A stretch of 64,000 nucleotides of DNA from Variovorax sp. ZS18.2.2 (GTDB lineage: Bacteria; Pseudomonadota; Gammaproteobacteria; Burkholderiales; Burkholderiaceae_C), in NCBI RefSeq assembly GCF_024701975.1, contig NZ_JANLNM010000016.1, positions 17,351-81,350 on the forward strand, read 5' to 3'. A model generated the notes under the pieces. The model had not been told where the DNA came from. It worked only from the letters and a program-made list of their open reading frames with translations, and searched no databases. Below are positions 6,731 through 15,085 of this stretch, piece by piece (the stretch's first letter is position 1; every line of letters starts with the position of its first letter). The position numbers and the translations under genes are program-made.

Positions 6731-8277
6731 ACTCCCCGGCCCTGGCATGGCCCTCGCGCGGCAACGCCGCCGTGGCGCTGCTGCCCTGGGCGATCGGCCT
6801 CGTGACGGCCATCGACTATTTCGACAACGCCCTGTTCGCTTTCTTCGCGAGCTACATCGCGGGCGGCGTGAACGCGTCGCCCGACGAGCTGGTCTGGGCC
6901 TCGAGCGCCTACGCACTCGGCGCCGTGCTCGGCATCCTGCACCAGCATGCGTGGATCGAGCGGCTGGGCTACCGGCGCTACCTCGCGATCTGCATGTTCG
7001 CCTTCGCCGCGGGCGGCGTGGGCGCGGCGCTGTGCGAAAGCTCGATGCAGCTCACGTTCGTGCGCGCGGTGCAGGGCTACTTCGTCGGCCCGATGCTCGG
7101 CGCCTGCCGCATCCTGATCCAGATCGGCATTCCACCCGCGCGGCGCGGCAAGGCGCTCAAGGCCTTCATGGTGCTGATCGTGTTCGGCGGCGCGCTGGCA
7201 CCGATCGCCGGTGCCTTCCTGGTCACCAACTTCGACTGGCGCTGGCTCTTCGCGAGCACCGCGCCGGTGGCCGCGCTGATCGGCCTGTTGGTGCTCTGGA
7301 CCTTGCCCGACATCGGCGACGTCGCGCCGCACGAACGCACCGAGCCGCACTACGTCGCCTACCTCGTGTTCGCGCTCGCGCAGGCGGCGCTGCAGGTGGT
7401 GCTGACGCGCTCGCACTTCGAACTCTTCACCGGCTCGCCGGCGCTGATCGGCCTCACGATCGCCGGCGTGGCGGGGCTCGCATGGTTCGGTTGGCAGCAG
7501 TGGCGGCATCCCGCGCCGCTGGTGCGGCTGCATGCGCTGCGGAACGCATCCTTTCGCGTGGGGCTCGCGCTCTACGTCGTCTATTACTACCTGTCGACGG
7601 GTTTCAGCTACCTGCTGCCGCGGCTGATGGAAGGCGGGCTCGGTTTCACCGTGGGCGACACCGGGTACTTCACGGGTGCGATGTCGCTGGCCACCGGGTT
7701 GCTGGTGTTCGTCTACCTGCGGTTTTCAGGGCGGCTCACGCGCAAGAAGTGGCTCATCGTCGCGGGCTTCGGCATCGCGGCGCTGGCGGCGTGGTGGCTG
7801 TCGCGGGTCACGCCGCAGGCGGGGCGCGAGGCCCTTGTCGTGCCGTTGCTGCTGCGCGGGCTCTTGATGCTCTTCGTCGTGCTGCCGGTGGCCAACCTCA
7901 CCTTCCGCCCCTTCGCCGCCGAGGAGTTCGCGCACGGCTATCGGCTCAAGAATCTGGTGCGCCAGCTCGCCATTTCGTTCGCGACCTCGAGCGTGATCGC
8001 GCTGCAGCAGCACCGCCAGGCGTTGCACGAGGTGCGGCTGAGCGAGTCGGCGAACCCGGCCAATTCCGCCTTCATGCAGGCGCTGGATTCATTGACCCAT
8101 GGATTCGCGGCCGCAGGGCATGCCGCCGGCGAGGCGCATGCCATGGCGCTCGGCACGCTGTGGCGCACGCTCGAGCAGCAGGCGACCTTCATGGCCTCGC
8201 TCGACGGGTTCACGGCGATGGCCGTGATTGCACTGACAGCGGGGATCTTCGCCGCGTGGCAGCGGCAGATCGACTAG
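6727..8277 (+). CDS. MFS transporter, EmrB/QacA (DHA2)-like
   Basis: A 516-residue inner-membrane protein with about 14 hydrophobic segments, the count of the DHA2 drug:proton antiporter group. FDWRWLFASTAPVAALIGL is the characteristic segment after the sixth helix, and a charged loop (LGYRRYLAI) follows the second helix. It most likely exports a small hydrophobic compound or drug; the substrate is unknown. It is translationally coupled to the MerR gene, which presumably senses the substrate. The gene ends 13 bases from the convergent pilU stop. Confidence 0.85.
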   Translation: MNSPALAWPSRGNAAVALLPWAIGLVTAIDYFDNALFAFFASYIAGGVNASPDELVWASSAYALGAVLGILHQHAWIERLGYRRYLAICMFAFAAGGVGAALCESSMQLTFVRAVQGYFVGPMLGACRILIQIGIPPARRGKALKAFMVLIVFGGALAPIAGAFLVTNFDWRWLFASTAPVAALIGLLVLWTLPDIGDVAPHERTEPHYVAYLVFALAQAALQVVLTRSHFELFTGSPALIGLTIAGVAGLAWFGWQQWRHPAPLVRLHALRNASFRVGLALYVVYYYLSTGFSYLLPRLMEGGLGFTVGDTGYFTGAMSLATGLLVFVYLRFSGRLTRKKWLIVAGFGIAALAAWWLSRVTPQAGREALVVPLLLRGLLMLFVVLPVANLTFRPFAAEEFAHGYRLKNLVRQLAISFATSSVIALQQHRQALHEVRLSESANPANSAFMQALDSLTHGFAAAGHAAGEAHAMALGTLWRTLEQQATFMASLDGFTAMAVIALTAGIFAAWQRQID

Positions 8278-8290
8278 CGGGCTTCCCCGA

Positions 8291-9427
8291 TCAAACGATC
8301 GCGAAGTGCTCGGTGCCGGCGGCCAGGTCGGTGCTGCGCGCACGCTGGCTGTTGAGCTTGATCTGCAGCCGCAGGTCGTTGGCCGAGTCGGCGTTGCGGA
8401 TCGCGTCTTCGAAGGTGATCGAGTGGCTTTCGAACAGGTCGAACAGCGCCTGGTCGAAGGTCTGCATGCCCAAGTTGCGGCTCTTGCGCATGATCTCCTT
8501 GATTTCGCCGACCTCGCCCTTGAAGATCAGGTCGGAAATCAGCGGCGTGTTCAGCAGCACCTCGACGGCGGCCACGCGGCCCTGGCCGTCTTCGGTCGGC
8601 ACCAGGCGCTGCGAGACCAGCGAGCGCAGGTTCAGCGACAAGTCCATCAAGAGCTGCGCGCGGCGCTCTTCGGGGAAGAAGTTGATGATCCGGTCCAGCG
8701 CCTGGTTGGCGCTGTTGGCGTGTAGCGTGGCCATGCAGAGGTGACCCGTTTCGGCGAAGGCCACCGCGTGCTCCATGGTTTCGCGGTCGCGGATTTCGCC
8801 CATCAGGATCACGTCGGGCGCCTGGCGCAGCGTGTTCTTGAGCGCCGCTTCCCAGCTGTCGGTGTCGATGCCCACTTCGCGCTGCGTGATCACGCAGTTC
8901 TTGTGCGGGTGCACGAATTCGACCGGGTCTTCCACCGTGACGATGTGGCCGTAGGAGTTTTCGTTGCGCCAATCGATCATCGCGGCCAGCGTGGTCGACT
9001 TGCCCGAGCCCGTGGCGCCCACCATGATGGTGAGGCCGCGCTTGGTCATCGACACATCCTTCAGGATCTGCGGCATGCCCAGGCCGTCGATGGTCGGCAG
9101 CTTGGCGGGAATGGTCCGCAGCACCATGCCGACCTTGCCCTGCTGCACGAAGGCGTTGACGCGGAAGCGCCCGATACCGGTCGGCGAGATCGCGAAGTTG
9201 CACTCCTTGGAGCGCTCGAAATCGGCCACCTGCCGGTCGTTCATGACCGAGCGCGTGAGCGCCAGCGTGTGCTGCGCGCCCAGCGCCTGCTGCGACACCT
9301 TGGTGACCTTGCCGTCGACCTTGATCGCGGGCGGGAAGTCGGCGGTGATGAACAGGTCGCTGCCGTTGCGGCTCACCATGAGCTTGAGCAGGTCGTTGAT
9401 GAACTGGCTGGCTTGATCGCGTTCCAT
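8291..9427 (-). CDS. pilU: Type IV pilus retraction ATPase PilU
   Basis: A 378-residue hexameric secretion-type ATPase that assists PilT in pilus retraction. Walker A is GATGSGKST (residues 137-145), the Asp box is VEDPVEF, Walker B ends ILMGEIRD, and the His box is GHLCMATLHANSA. The C-terminal extension, longer than in PilT, is typical of PilU. It is 27 bases downstream of pilT and likely co-transcribed. It acts at the inner-membrane base of the pilus in twitching and DNA uptake. Confidence 0.95.
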   Translation of the reverse strand: MERDQASQFINDLLKLMVSRNGSDLFITADFPPAIKVDGKVTKVSQQALGAQHTLALTRSVMNDRQVADFERSKECNFAISPTGIGRFRVNAFVQQGKVGMVLRTIPAKLPTIDGLGMPQILKDVSMTKRGLTIMVGATGSGKSTTLAAMIDWRNENSYGHIVTVEDPVEFVHPHKNCVITQREVGIDTDSWEAALKNTLRQAPDVILMGEIRDRETMEHAVAFAETGHLCMATLHANSANQALDRIINFFPEERRAQLLMDLSLNLRSLVSQRLVPTEDGQGRVAAVEVLLNTPLISDLIFKGEVGEIKEIMRKSRNLGMQTFDQALFDLFESHSITFEDAIRNADSANDLRLQIKLNSQRARSTDLAAGTEHFAIV

Positions 9428-9454
9428 GATGTCGGTACTCCGATGGGCTGTGGA

Positions 9455-10498
9455 TCAGCCGGGGAAATTTTCTGGGATCTTTGCTTTTCCGCGGGCTTCT
9501 GCGGCGGAAATCGTATTGCGGCGAACCAGCTCCATCAGGTTCTGGTCCAGCGTCTGCATGCCGGAGCCCTGGCCGGTCTGGATGGTGGAGTACATCTGCG
9601 CCACCTTGGCCTCGCGGATCAGGTTCCGGATGGCGGGCGTGCCCAGCATGATCTCGTGCGCCGCCACGCGGCTCTGGCCGTCCTTGGTCTTGCACAGCGT
9701 CTGCGAAATCACGGCCTGCAGCGACTCCGAGAGCATCGCGCGGATCATTTCTTTCTCTTCGCCCGGGAACACGTCGATGATCCGGTCGATGGTCTTGGCG
9801 GCCGACGAGGTGTGCAGCGTGCCGAACACCAAGTGGCCCGTTTCGGCCGCGGTCATCGCGAGGCGAATGGTTTCCAGGTCGCGCAGCTCGCCCACCAGGA
9901 TGGCGTCCGGGTCTTCGCGCAGGGCAGAGCGCAGCGCGTTGGAGAACGACAGCGTCATCGGCCCCACTTCGCGCTGGTTGATGAGGCACTTCTTCGATTC
10001 GTGCACGAATTCGATCGGGTCTTCCACCGTGAGGATGTGGCCGTACTCGTTTTCGTTGAGGTAGTTCACCATCGCCGCGAGCGTGGTCGACTTGCCCGAG
10101 CCCGTGGGGCCCGTCACCAGCACCAGCCCGCGTGGCTTGAGGGCCAGTTCACCGAAAATCTTCGGTGCGTTCAGCTGCTCCAGCGTGAGGATCTTCGAGG
10201 GAATGGTCCGGAACACCGCGGCCGCGCCGCGTGCCTGGTTGAAGGCGTTCACGCGGAAGCGCGCGAGGCCGTCGATCTCGAACGAGAAGTCGACCTCCAG
10301 GAACTCTTCGTAGTGCTTGCGGTGCGTGTCGCTCATGATGTCGTACACCATCGCGTGCACGCCCTTGTGGTCGAGCGCATCGACATTGATGCGGCGCACG
10401 TCGCCATTGACGCGGATCATGGGCGGCAGCCCGGCCGACAAGTGCAGGTCGGAGGCTTTGTTCTTGACGCTGAATGCCAGCAGTTGGGTGATGTCCAC
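9455..10498 (-). CDS. pilT: Type IV pilus retraction ATPase PilT
   Basis: A 347-residue retraction motor. It begins MDITQLLAF, has Walker A GPTGSGKST (residues 130-138), Walker B ILVGELRD, the His box GHLVFGTLHTSSA, and the PilT-specific motif AIRNLIRE near the C terminus. GTG at 10498 is preceded by GAGGAG and gives the conserved start; the frame remains open upstream but overlaps yggS. It is upstream of pilU and divergent from yggS, a conserved arrangement in beta- and gammaproteobacteria. The structural pilus genes are not in this window. Confidence 0.96.
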   Translation of the reverse strand: MDITQLLAFSVKNKASDLHLSAGLPPMIRVNGDVRRINVDALDHKGVHAMVYDIMSDTHRKHYEEFLEVDFSFEIDGLARFRVNAFNQARGAAAVFRTIPSKILTLEQLNAPKIFGELALKPRGLVLVTGPTGSGKSTTLAAMVNYLNENEYGHILTVEDPIEFVHESKKCLINQREVGPMTLSFSNALRSALREDPDAILVGELRDLETIRLAMTAAETGHLVFGTLHTSSAAKTIDRIIDVFPGEEKEMIRAMLSESLQAVISQTLCKTKDGQSRVAAHEIMLGTPAIRNLIREAKVAQMYSTIQTGQGSGMQTLDQNLMELVRRNTISAAEARGKAKIPENFPG

Positions 10499-10549
10499 GG
10501 GGCTCCTCGGCTCGAGTTCGGTGACGTTTTGATACGATTTTGGACGATT

Positions 10550-11251
10550 ATGACGATGATTGGCGACGACCTCCAGCAAGTAAAGAACCGGATCGAGGCG
10601 GCATGTGTAACGGCCGGCCGCGACCCGGCCGGGGTCCGGCTGCTGGCGGTGTCCAAGACCTTCGGGGCCGACGCGGTGCGCGAGGCGCATGCGGCCGGTC
10701 AAACGGCCTTCGGCGAGAACTACGTGCAGGAGGGGCTGGACAAGATCGAGGCGCTCGCCGATCTGCGCGCCTCCCTCGAATGGCACTGCATCGGCCCTCT
10801 GCAAAGCAACAAGACGCGGCCGGTGGCCGAGCAGTTCGACTGGGTCCACAGCGTCGACCGGCTCAAGATTGCCGAGCGTCTGTCGGCGCAGCGGCCGGCT
10901 CATCTGGCGCCGCTCAATGTATGCCTTCAGGTTAACGTGGACGGCGGGGCGAACAAGTCCGGCGTGCCGCCGGAAGAGGCCGTCGAACTCGCCCGCGCTG
11001 TGGCGGCGTTGCCACATCTGCGGCTGCGCGGGCTCATGGTGATCCCCGAACCGGCGCCGGATTTCGCGGCGCAGCGCGATCTGTGCCTGCGGGCGCATGC
11101 AGTTTTCGAATCGATCAGGGGAGCGGGCATCGAACTCGACACGCTCTCGCTCGGCATGAGCGCAGACCTCGAAGCGGCGATCAGCGCCGGCAGCACGATG
11201 GTGCGGGTCGGCACCGCCATCTTCGGCGGCCGGGCCCGAAAACCCGCTTGA
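10550..11251 (+). CDS. yggS: PLP homeostasis protein YggS/PipY
   Basis: A 233-residue fold-type III pyridoxal-phosphate protein (YggS/PipY/PLPBP). Lys36 in LLAVSKTFGA is the Schiff-base lysine; FGENYVQE, WHCIGPLQSNK and LSLGMSADLEAAI are family signatures. It has no known catalytic activity and buffers PLP and amino-acid balance in the cytoplasm. The start at 10550 is 51 bases from the divergent pilT start. A second ATG two codons on is possible. Confidence 0.95.
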   Translation: MTMIGDDLQQVKNRIEAACVTAGRDPAGVRLLAVSKTFGADAVREAHAAGQTAFGENYVQEGLDKIEALADLRASLEWHCIGPLQSNKTRPVAEQFDWVHSVDRLKIAERLSAQRPAHLAPLNVCLQVNVDGGANKSGVPPEEAVELARAVAALPHLRLRGLMVIPEPAPDFAAQRDLCLRAHAVFESIRGAGIELDTLSLGMSADLEAAISAGSTMVRVGTAIFGGRARKPA

Positions 11252-11254
11252 GCT

Positions 11255-11746
11255 TCAGATCCCCAGCGGCAGCCGCGCGCTGCTCTTCACTTCTTCCATC
11301 ACCGCATAGGTCCGCGTCTCGCGCACGCCGGGCAGCTGCCACAGCACCGTGCCCGCGAACTCGCGGTATGCGGCCATGTCGGCCATGCGGGTCTTGAGCA
11401 GATAGTCGAAGCCGCCGGCGACCATGTGGCATTCCATGATTTCGTCGCGCACCTGCACCGCGGCCTTGAACTGGTCGAACACGTTGGGCGTGGTGCGGTC
11501 GAGCAGCACCTCGACGAACACCGTGAAGCCCCGGCCCAGCTTCTCGGGGTCCAGGCGCGCCTCGTAGCCCAGGATGAAGCCGTCGCGCGTCAGGCGCTGC
11601 ACGCGCGCCAGCACCGCGGTGGGCGAGAGCGCCACCGCCTCGGCCAGCTTGAGGTTGGTGATGCGCCCATCCTCCTGAAGGATCTTCAGCAGGCGCAGGT
11701 CGATGCGGTCCAGGTCGAGCATCGGAGAATTATCCGGTTCCGGCAT
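11255..11746 (-). CDS. Lrp/AsnC-family transcriptional regulator
   Basis: A 163-residue Lrp-type regulator. The helix-turn-helix follows LDRIDLRLLKILQEDGRITN, and the C-terminal RAM/ligand domain includes MECHMVAGGFDYLLK, the effector-binding signature. Such proteins respond to amino acids and often control one adjacent catabolic gene, but the target is unclear because neighbours on this strand are small exported proteins. Either ATG at 11746 or ATG at 11722 could be the start; neither has a strong ribosome site. Its stop is three bases from the convergent yggS stop. Confidence 0.88.
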   Translation of the reverse strand: MPEPDNSPMLDLDRIDLRLLKILQEDGRITNLKLAEAVALSPTAVLARVQRLTRDGFILGYEARLDPEKLGRGFTVFVEVLLDRTTPNVFDQFKAAVQVRDEIMECHMVAGGFDYLLKTRMADMAAYREFAGTVLWQLPGVRETRTYAVMEEVKSSARLPLGI

Positions 11747-11861
11747 CGATTCTTTGCAGAAGATGCGGCCTATGGCGGCTGGCCATAGGAGATAGAACCG
11801 AGGAAATGCCCTGTGCCTACCCCGCGCGGACCCTTTCCGTGGCGCGCAGTTCCTTCCCGGT

Positions 11862-12329
11862 TCAGCGCACGGTGGTGCGCGACTGCGCAGCCGCCTGCTG
11901 GCCCTTGAGTTGATCGACCAGCGCGCCGTAGGCGGGGCTCGCACGCAGCTTGGTGTATTCGGCCATGGCCTGGCGGTAGGCGGGCCGCGTCGGGTCGGCA
12001 CCGGCCTCGCTGTTCTGCAGCGCCGCCATCCCGGACTGGACCCAGAGGCGTGCATCGGCCGCCACGGCGGCGCGGCTGTTCGCGGGACCGACGGCAGTCG
12101 GCGGCGCGTAGCTGGCGGTGTAGCCCTGCGTGGGCGCGCTCTTGAGCCACTGCTGTGCATCGGTCGTCACGGCAGCGCGCGTTGTGGACGAGGCGAGCGG
12201 CACGGGCCGCGGATCGCCTTCGGCGTAGTTGCCTGCAAGGCTCGGTGCCGAGGCGATGGCCAGCAGTGCGGCGACGGTAGCGGTGCCCAGGATGCGGGTG
12301 GTGCGGGTGGTGGAAGAAGAGGACTTCAT
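11862..12329 (-). CDS. Small exported protein, DUF4148-like
   Basis: A 155-residue protein with a signal peptide (basic MKSSSSTTRTTR, hydrophobic core, cleavage near SLA-GN). The mature part is polar and helical, and a segment of the form S-x-x-[TS]RAAVxxDAxxWxxS occurs twice (about residues 47-63 and 83-99), suggesting an internal duplication. It resembles the short periplasmic DUF4148 proteins of Burkholderiales; the function is unknown. GGAGCTAG lies just upstream of the ATG. A second protein of similar type follows upstream on the same strand. Confidence 0.65.
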   Translation of the reverse strand: MKSSSSTTRTTRILGTATVAALLAIASAPSLAGNYAEGDPRPVPLASSTTRAAVTTDAQQWLKSAPTQGYTASYAPPTAVGPANSRAAVAADARLWVQSGMAALQNSEAGADPTRPAYRQAMAEYTKLRASPAYGALVDQLKGQQAAAQSRTTVR

Positions 12330-12424
12330 TTGCTAGCTCCTTGAGGTGGTTGGTTGGTGAAGCCAACTCTATGAAGTGGATCTGCGCGATCGATAACCGG
12401 TCGATGACAGTTTGGTTATCTGCG

Positions 12425-12448
12425 GCGGCCCCTGCGTACCCGGGCCGC
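12425..12448 (-). terminator. Possible terminator hairpin downstream of the small exported protein gene
   Basis: GCGGCCC (12425-12431) and GGGCCGC (12442-12448) form a perfect seven-pair stem with a ten-base loop, 13 bases past the stop of the leftward gene at 12461. There is no T tract on that strand, so it may be only a structured 3' end. Confidence 0.3.
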
Positions 12449-12460
12449 TGGCTGTGCCTT

Positions 12461-12796
12461 CTATCGCTCGCCCGAAGGGATCGTCCCTTCGCGCATGGCC
12501 TTGATCGCTTCCGCCTCCACGGCCTCGCGCGTGGCCGGCTGGCCCGTGCGGGGTGCGGGCCAAGGCGCGCCGCGGCTTACCGTCTTCCACGCGGGCTGCT
12601 TTTGCGCCGCCTCGAGTTCGGCGACGACCTTGTCGCGCGACGGCTCCTGGCGCAGATGCCCGGGATAGCGTTCCACCCCGGCCTCGGTGGGCGCGAAGTG
12701 GTATTCGCCGGCGGCCGAAGCGGCCAGGGGCGCCAGCGCGGCGAAGGCCAGGGCGGCTGTGGACAGCGGGGCGAGGAAAAGCGTGCGGTGCAACAT
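12461..12796 (-). CDS. Small exported protein, DUF4148-like
   Basis: A 111-residue protein with a clear signal peptide (cleavage near ASA-AG). The mature part contains RDKVVAELEAAQKQPAW and later TREAVEAEAIKAMREG, the [ST]R-x-x-V-x-A-E helix motif of DUF4148 proteins. It is short, soluble and periplasmic by prediction; no function is known. GGAG lies nine bases before the ATG. It is separated from the similar gene at 11862-12329 by 131 bases containing a hairpin. Confidence 0.65.
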   Translation of the reverse strand: MLHRTLFLAPLSTAALAFAALAPLAASAAGEYHFAPTEAGVERYPGHLRQEPSRDKVVAELEAAQKQPAWKTVSRGAPWPAPRTGQPATREAVEAEAIKAMREGTIPSGER

Positions 12797-12933
12797 GATG
12801 AGGATCTCCTTGGGTTGTCGTTCGCCGGCGCCAGATGGCGCCGGCGAACCAATCTAGGAATCCAGGCCGTCAATGGCCGCACGCCGCGATTACATCGGCG
12901 CAATCCAGGCAAGGGGTGGTCGGGAACAACGCC

Positions 12934-12975
12934 GCATAACGTCTCTTGCATAACCGTCAGCGCGGCGCGCATAAG
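12934..12975 (+). promoter_or_regulatory. Three GCATAA repeats upstream of glutamate dehydrogenase
   Basis: GCATAAC occurs at 12934-12940 and 12948-12954, and GCATAAG at 12969-12975, all on the + strand, 68-109 bases before the gdhA start. TTGCAT at 12946-12951 could be a -35 element, with CATAAG about 18 bases on. Evenly placed short direct repeats suggest a regulator site, but no known consensus is recognised. Confidence 0.3.
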
Positions 12976-13042
12976 CCATGGCGCGACGGGCGCGAGAGGT
13001 CTATCGTTGCGGCCACCTCAGTTCCAACCCAAGGGATCTCTC

Positions 13043-14314
13043 ATGAGTGAAAAACTCTCCTTCGTCTCCCCCACCGCCAACAGCCCGTGGGGAACGTACC
13101 TCTCCCAGGTCGACCGTGTCGTGCCGTACCTCGGCCCGCTGGCTCGCTGGGTCGAAACCCTCAAGCGCCCCAAGCGCGCGCTGATCGTCGACGTGCCGAT
13201 CGAAATGGACGACGGCCGCATTGCCCACTACGAGGGCTACCGCGTGCAGCACAACATGAGCCGCGGCCCGGGCAAGGGCGGCGTGCGCTTCCACCCCGAC
13301 GTCACGCTCGAAGAAGTGATGGCCCTGTCGGCCTGGATGACCATCAAGACCGCCGCGGTGAACCTGCCCTACGGCGGCGCCAAGGGCGGCATCCGCGTCG
13401 ATCCGAAGAAGCTCTCGCAGAACGAACTGGAAAAGATCACCCGCCGCTACACCAGCGAGATCGGCATCATCATCGGCCCGCACACCGACATCCCCGCGCC
13501 CGACGTCAACACCAACGGCCAGATCATGGCCTGGATGATGGACACCTACTCGATGAACACCGGCGGCACCGCCACCGGCGTCGTCACCGGCAAGCCGCTG
13601 CACCTGGGCGGTTCGCTCGGCCGCGTGAAGGCCACCGGCCGCGGCGTGTTCGTCACCGGCCGCGAAGCGGCCCGTCGCCTGGGCCTGGACCTGCGCGGCG
13701 CGCGCATCGCGGTGCAGGGCTTCGGCAACGTGGGCTCGGTCGCGGCCGAGCTCTTTGCCGAAGCGGGCGCCAAGATCGTGGCGGTGCAGGACCACACCGG
13801 CACCATCGTCAACACCAACGGCCTGGACCTCGCGACGCTCATCCCCATCGCCAACAAGGATGGCGTCATCGCCTTCAAGGGCGGCGACGTGGTGCCCAAC
13901 GAAGCCTTCTGGGACACGGCCTGCGACATCCTGATCCCGGCCGCCCTCGAAGGCCAGATCACCGCCGAGCGCGCACAGAAAACGACCGCCAAGCTGGTGC
14001 TCGAAGGCGCCAACGGCCCCACGGTGCCCACGGCCGACGACATCCTCGCCGAGCGCGGCGTGCTGGTGGTGCCCGACGTGATCTGCAACGCCGGCGGCGT
14101 GACGGTGAGCTACTTCGAATGGGTGCAGGACTTCTCGTCCTTCTTCTGGGACGAGGACGAGATCAACGTGCGCCTGGACCGCATCATGATGAACGCGCTC
14201 AACCAGATCTGGGACACGGCCGACAAGCACAAGATCACGCTGCGCACGGCGACGTATGCGGTGGCTTGCGAGCGCATCCTGATGGCGCGTCAAGAGCGCG
14301 GCCTGTACCCGTGA
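13043..14314 (+). CDS. gdhA: Glu/Leu/Phe/Val-type glutamate dehydrogenase
   Basis: A 423-residue hexameric-type glutamate dehydrogenase of the RocG/GudB size class. PGKGGVRFHP (Lys78) is the substrate-binding loop, PYGGAKGGIRVDP carries catalytic Lys114, and GFGNVG (in IAVQGFGNVGSVAAELFAE) is the dinucleotide loop. It interconverts glutamate with 2-oxoglutarate and ammonia; cofactor choice is uncertain, though catabolic NAD use is common for this class. ATG at 13043 follows AAGGGA. Arginase lies 1.5 kb downstream, so both could serve amino-acid nitrogen release. Confidence 0.93.
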   Translation: MSEKLSFVSPTANSPWGTYLSQVDRVVPYLGPLARWVETLKRPKRALIVDVPIEMDDGRIAHYEGYRVQHNMSRGPGKGGVRFHPDVTLEEVMALSAWMTIKTAAVNLPYGGAKGGIRVDPKKLSQNELEKITRRYTSEIGIIIGPHTDIPAPDVNTNGQIMAWMMDTYSMNTGGTATGVVTGKPLHLGGSLGRVKATGRGVFVTGREAARRLGLDLRGARIAVQGFGNVGSVAAELFAEAGAKIVAVQDHTGTIVNTNGLDLATLIPIANKDGVIAFKGGDVVPNEAFWDTACDILIPAALEGQITAERAQKTTAKLVLEGANGPTVPTADDILAERGVLVVPDVICNAGGVTVSYFEWVQDFSSFFWDEDEINVRLDRIMMNALNQIWDTADKHKITLRTATYAVACERILMARQERGLYP

Positions 14315-14347
14315 TTTTTTGACAGGAAGGGACGGTACGCTCGGGGC

Positions 14348-15001
14348 ATGACCACCATCCCCGTGCAAAACCTCCCCTCCATTCCCGCGGACGGCCTGGC
14401 CCGTCTGCAGGCCCTGATGGCCAGCGGGCAGCGCAAGCTGCTGGGGCTGGTCGGCGCGCCCGGCGCGGGCAAGTCCACGCTCGCGATGGCGCTGCTCGAA
14501 GCCGTCGGCGCCGACCGTGCGCAGGTCGTGCCGATGGACGGCTTCCACCTCGCTAACGTCGAACTCCAGCGTCTTGGCCGTGCCGACCGCAAGGGCGCGC
14601 CCGACACCTTCGACAGCGCCGGCTACGTGGCCCTGCTTCAGCGGCTGCGCGACCAGCAGCCCGACGGCGACATCGTCTACGCCCCCGAATTCCGCCGCGA
14701 GATCGAGGAACCGATCGCCGGCGCCATCGCGGTGCTGCCCTCGACGCAGCTCGTCATCACCGAGGGCAACTACCTGCTGCACGACGTCGGCCCCTGGGCT
14801 GGCGCGGCGGCGATGCTCGATGAAGTCTGGTATGTCGACATCGACGACGCGGTGCGCGAGGCACGGCTGGTCGCACGCCACCAGCAGTTCGGCCGCAGCG
14901 CCGAGGCTGCACGCGACTGGGTGGCCAGCACTGATGCGCCCAACGCACGGCTGATCGCCGCCACCAAGGCGCGGGCGCATCACGTGCTGATGTGGTCCTG
15001 A
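14348..15001 (+). CDS. P-loop nucleoside/sugar kinase-like protein (uridine kinase / FrcK-like)
   Basis: A 217-residue P-loop kinase. Walker A GAPGAGKS is at residues 36-43, VVPMDGFHLAN resembles the PMDGFHxxN motif of uridine kinase, pantothenate kinase and the YggC/FrcK group, and LVITEGNYLL is the Walker-B-like strand. It should phosphorylate a small hydroxyl compound such as a sugar or nucleoside; the substrate cannot be read from the sequence. It follows gdhA by 33 bases on the same strand, which may be co-transcription without shared function. Confidence 0.82.
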   Translation: MTTIPVQNLPSIPADGLARLQALMASGQRKLLGLVGAPGAGKSTLAMALLEAVGADRAQVVPMDGFHLANVELQRLGRADRKGAPDTFDSAGYVALLQRLRDQQPDGDIVYAPEFRREIEEPIAGAIAVLPSTQLVITEGNYLLHDVGPWAGAAAMLDEVWYVDIDDAVREARLVARHQQFGRSAEAARDWVASTDAPNARLIAATKARAHHVLMWS

Positions 15002-15085
15002 AAATAGTCCGCCGCGAGGGAACGTCGGCGCGTTGCCGCGCTCGAAGCCTTGCCGGCGGAGGCGCCGGTTAGCATTCGCCGCGCC

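Noticed and set aside
8741..10538. Long + strand open frame antisense to pilU and pilT, continuous with yggS
   Set aside because: It is a shadow of high-GC coding sequence on the other strand. Its translation is His/Arg/Gly/Leu-rich with no family likeness, while pilU and pilT are certain.
10492..11098. Upstream extension of the pilT frame through the yggS region
   Set aside because: The conserved PilT start is at the GTG at 10498 with GAGGAG before it; the extension is antisense to yggS.
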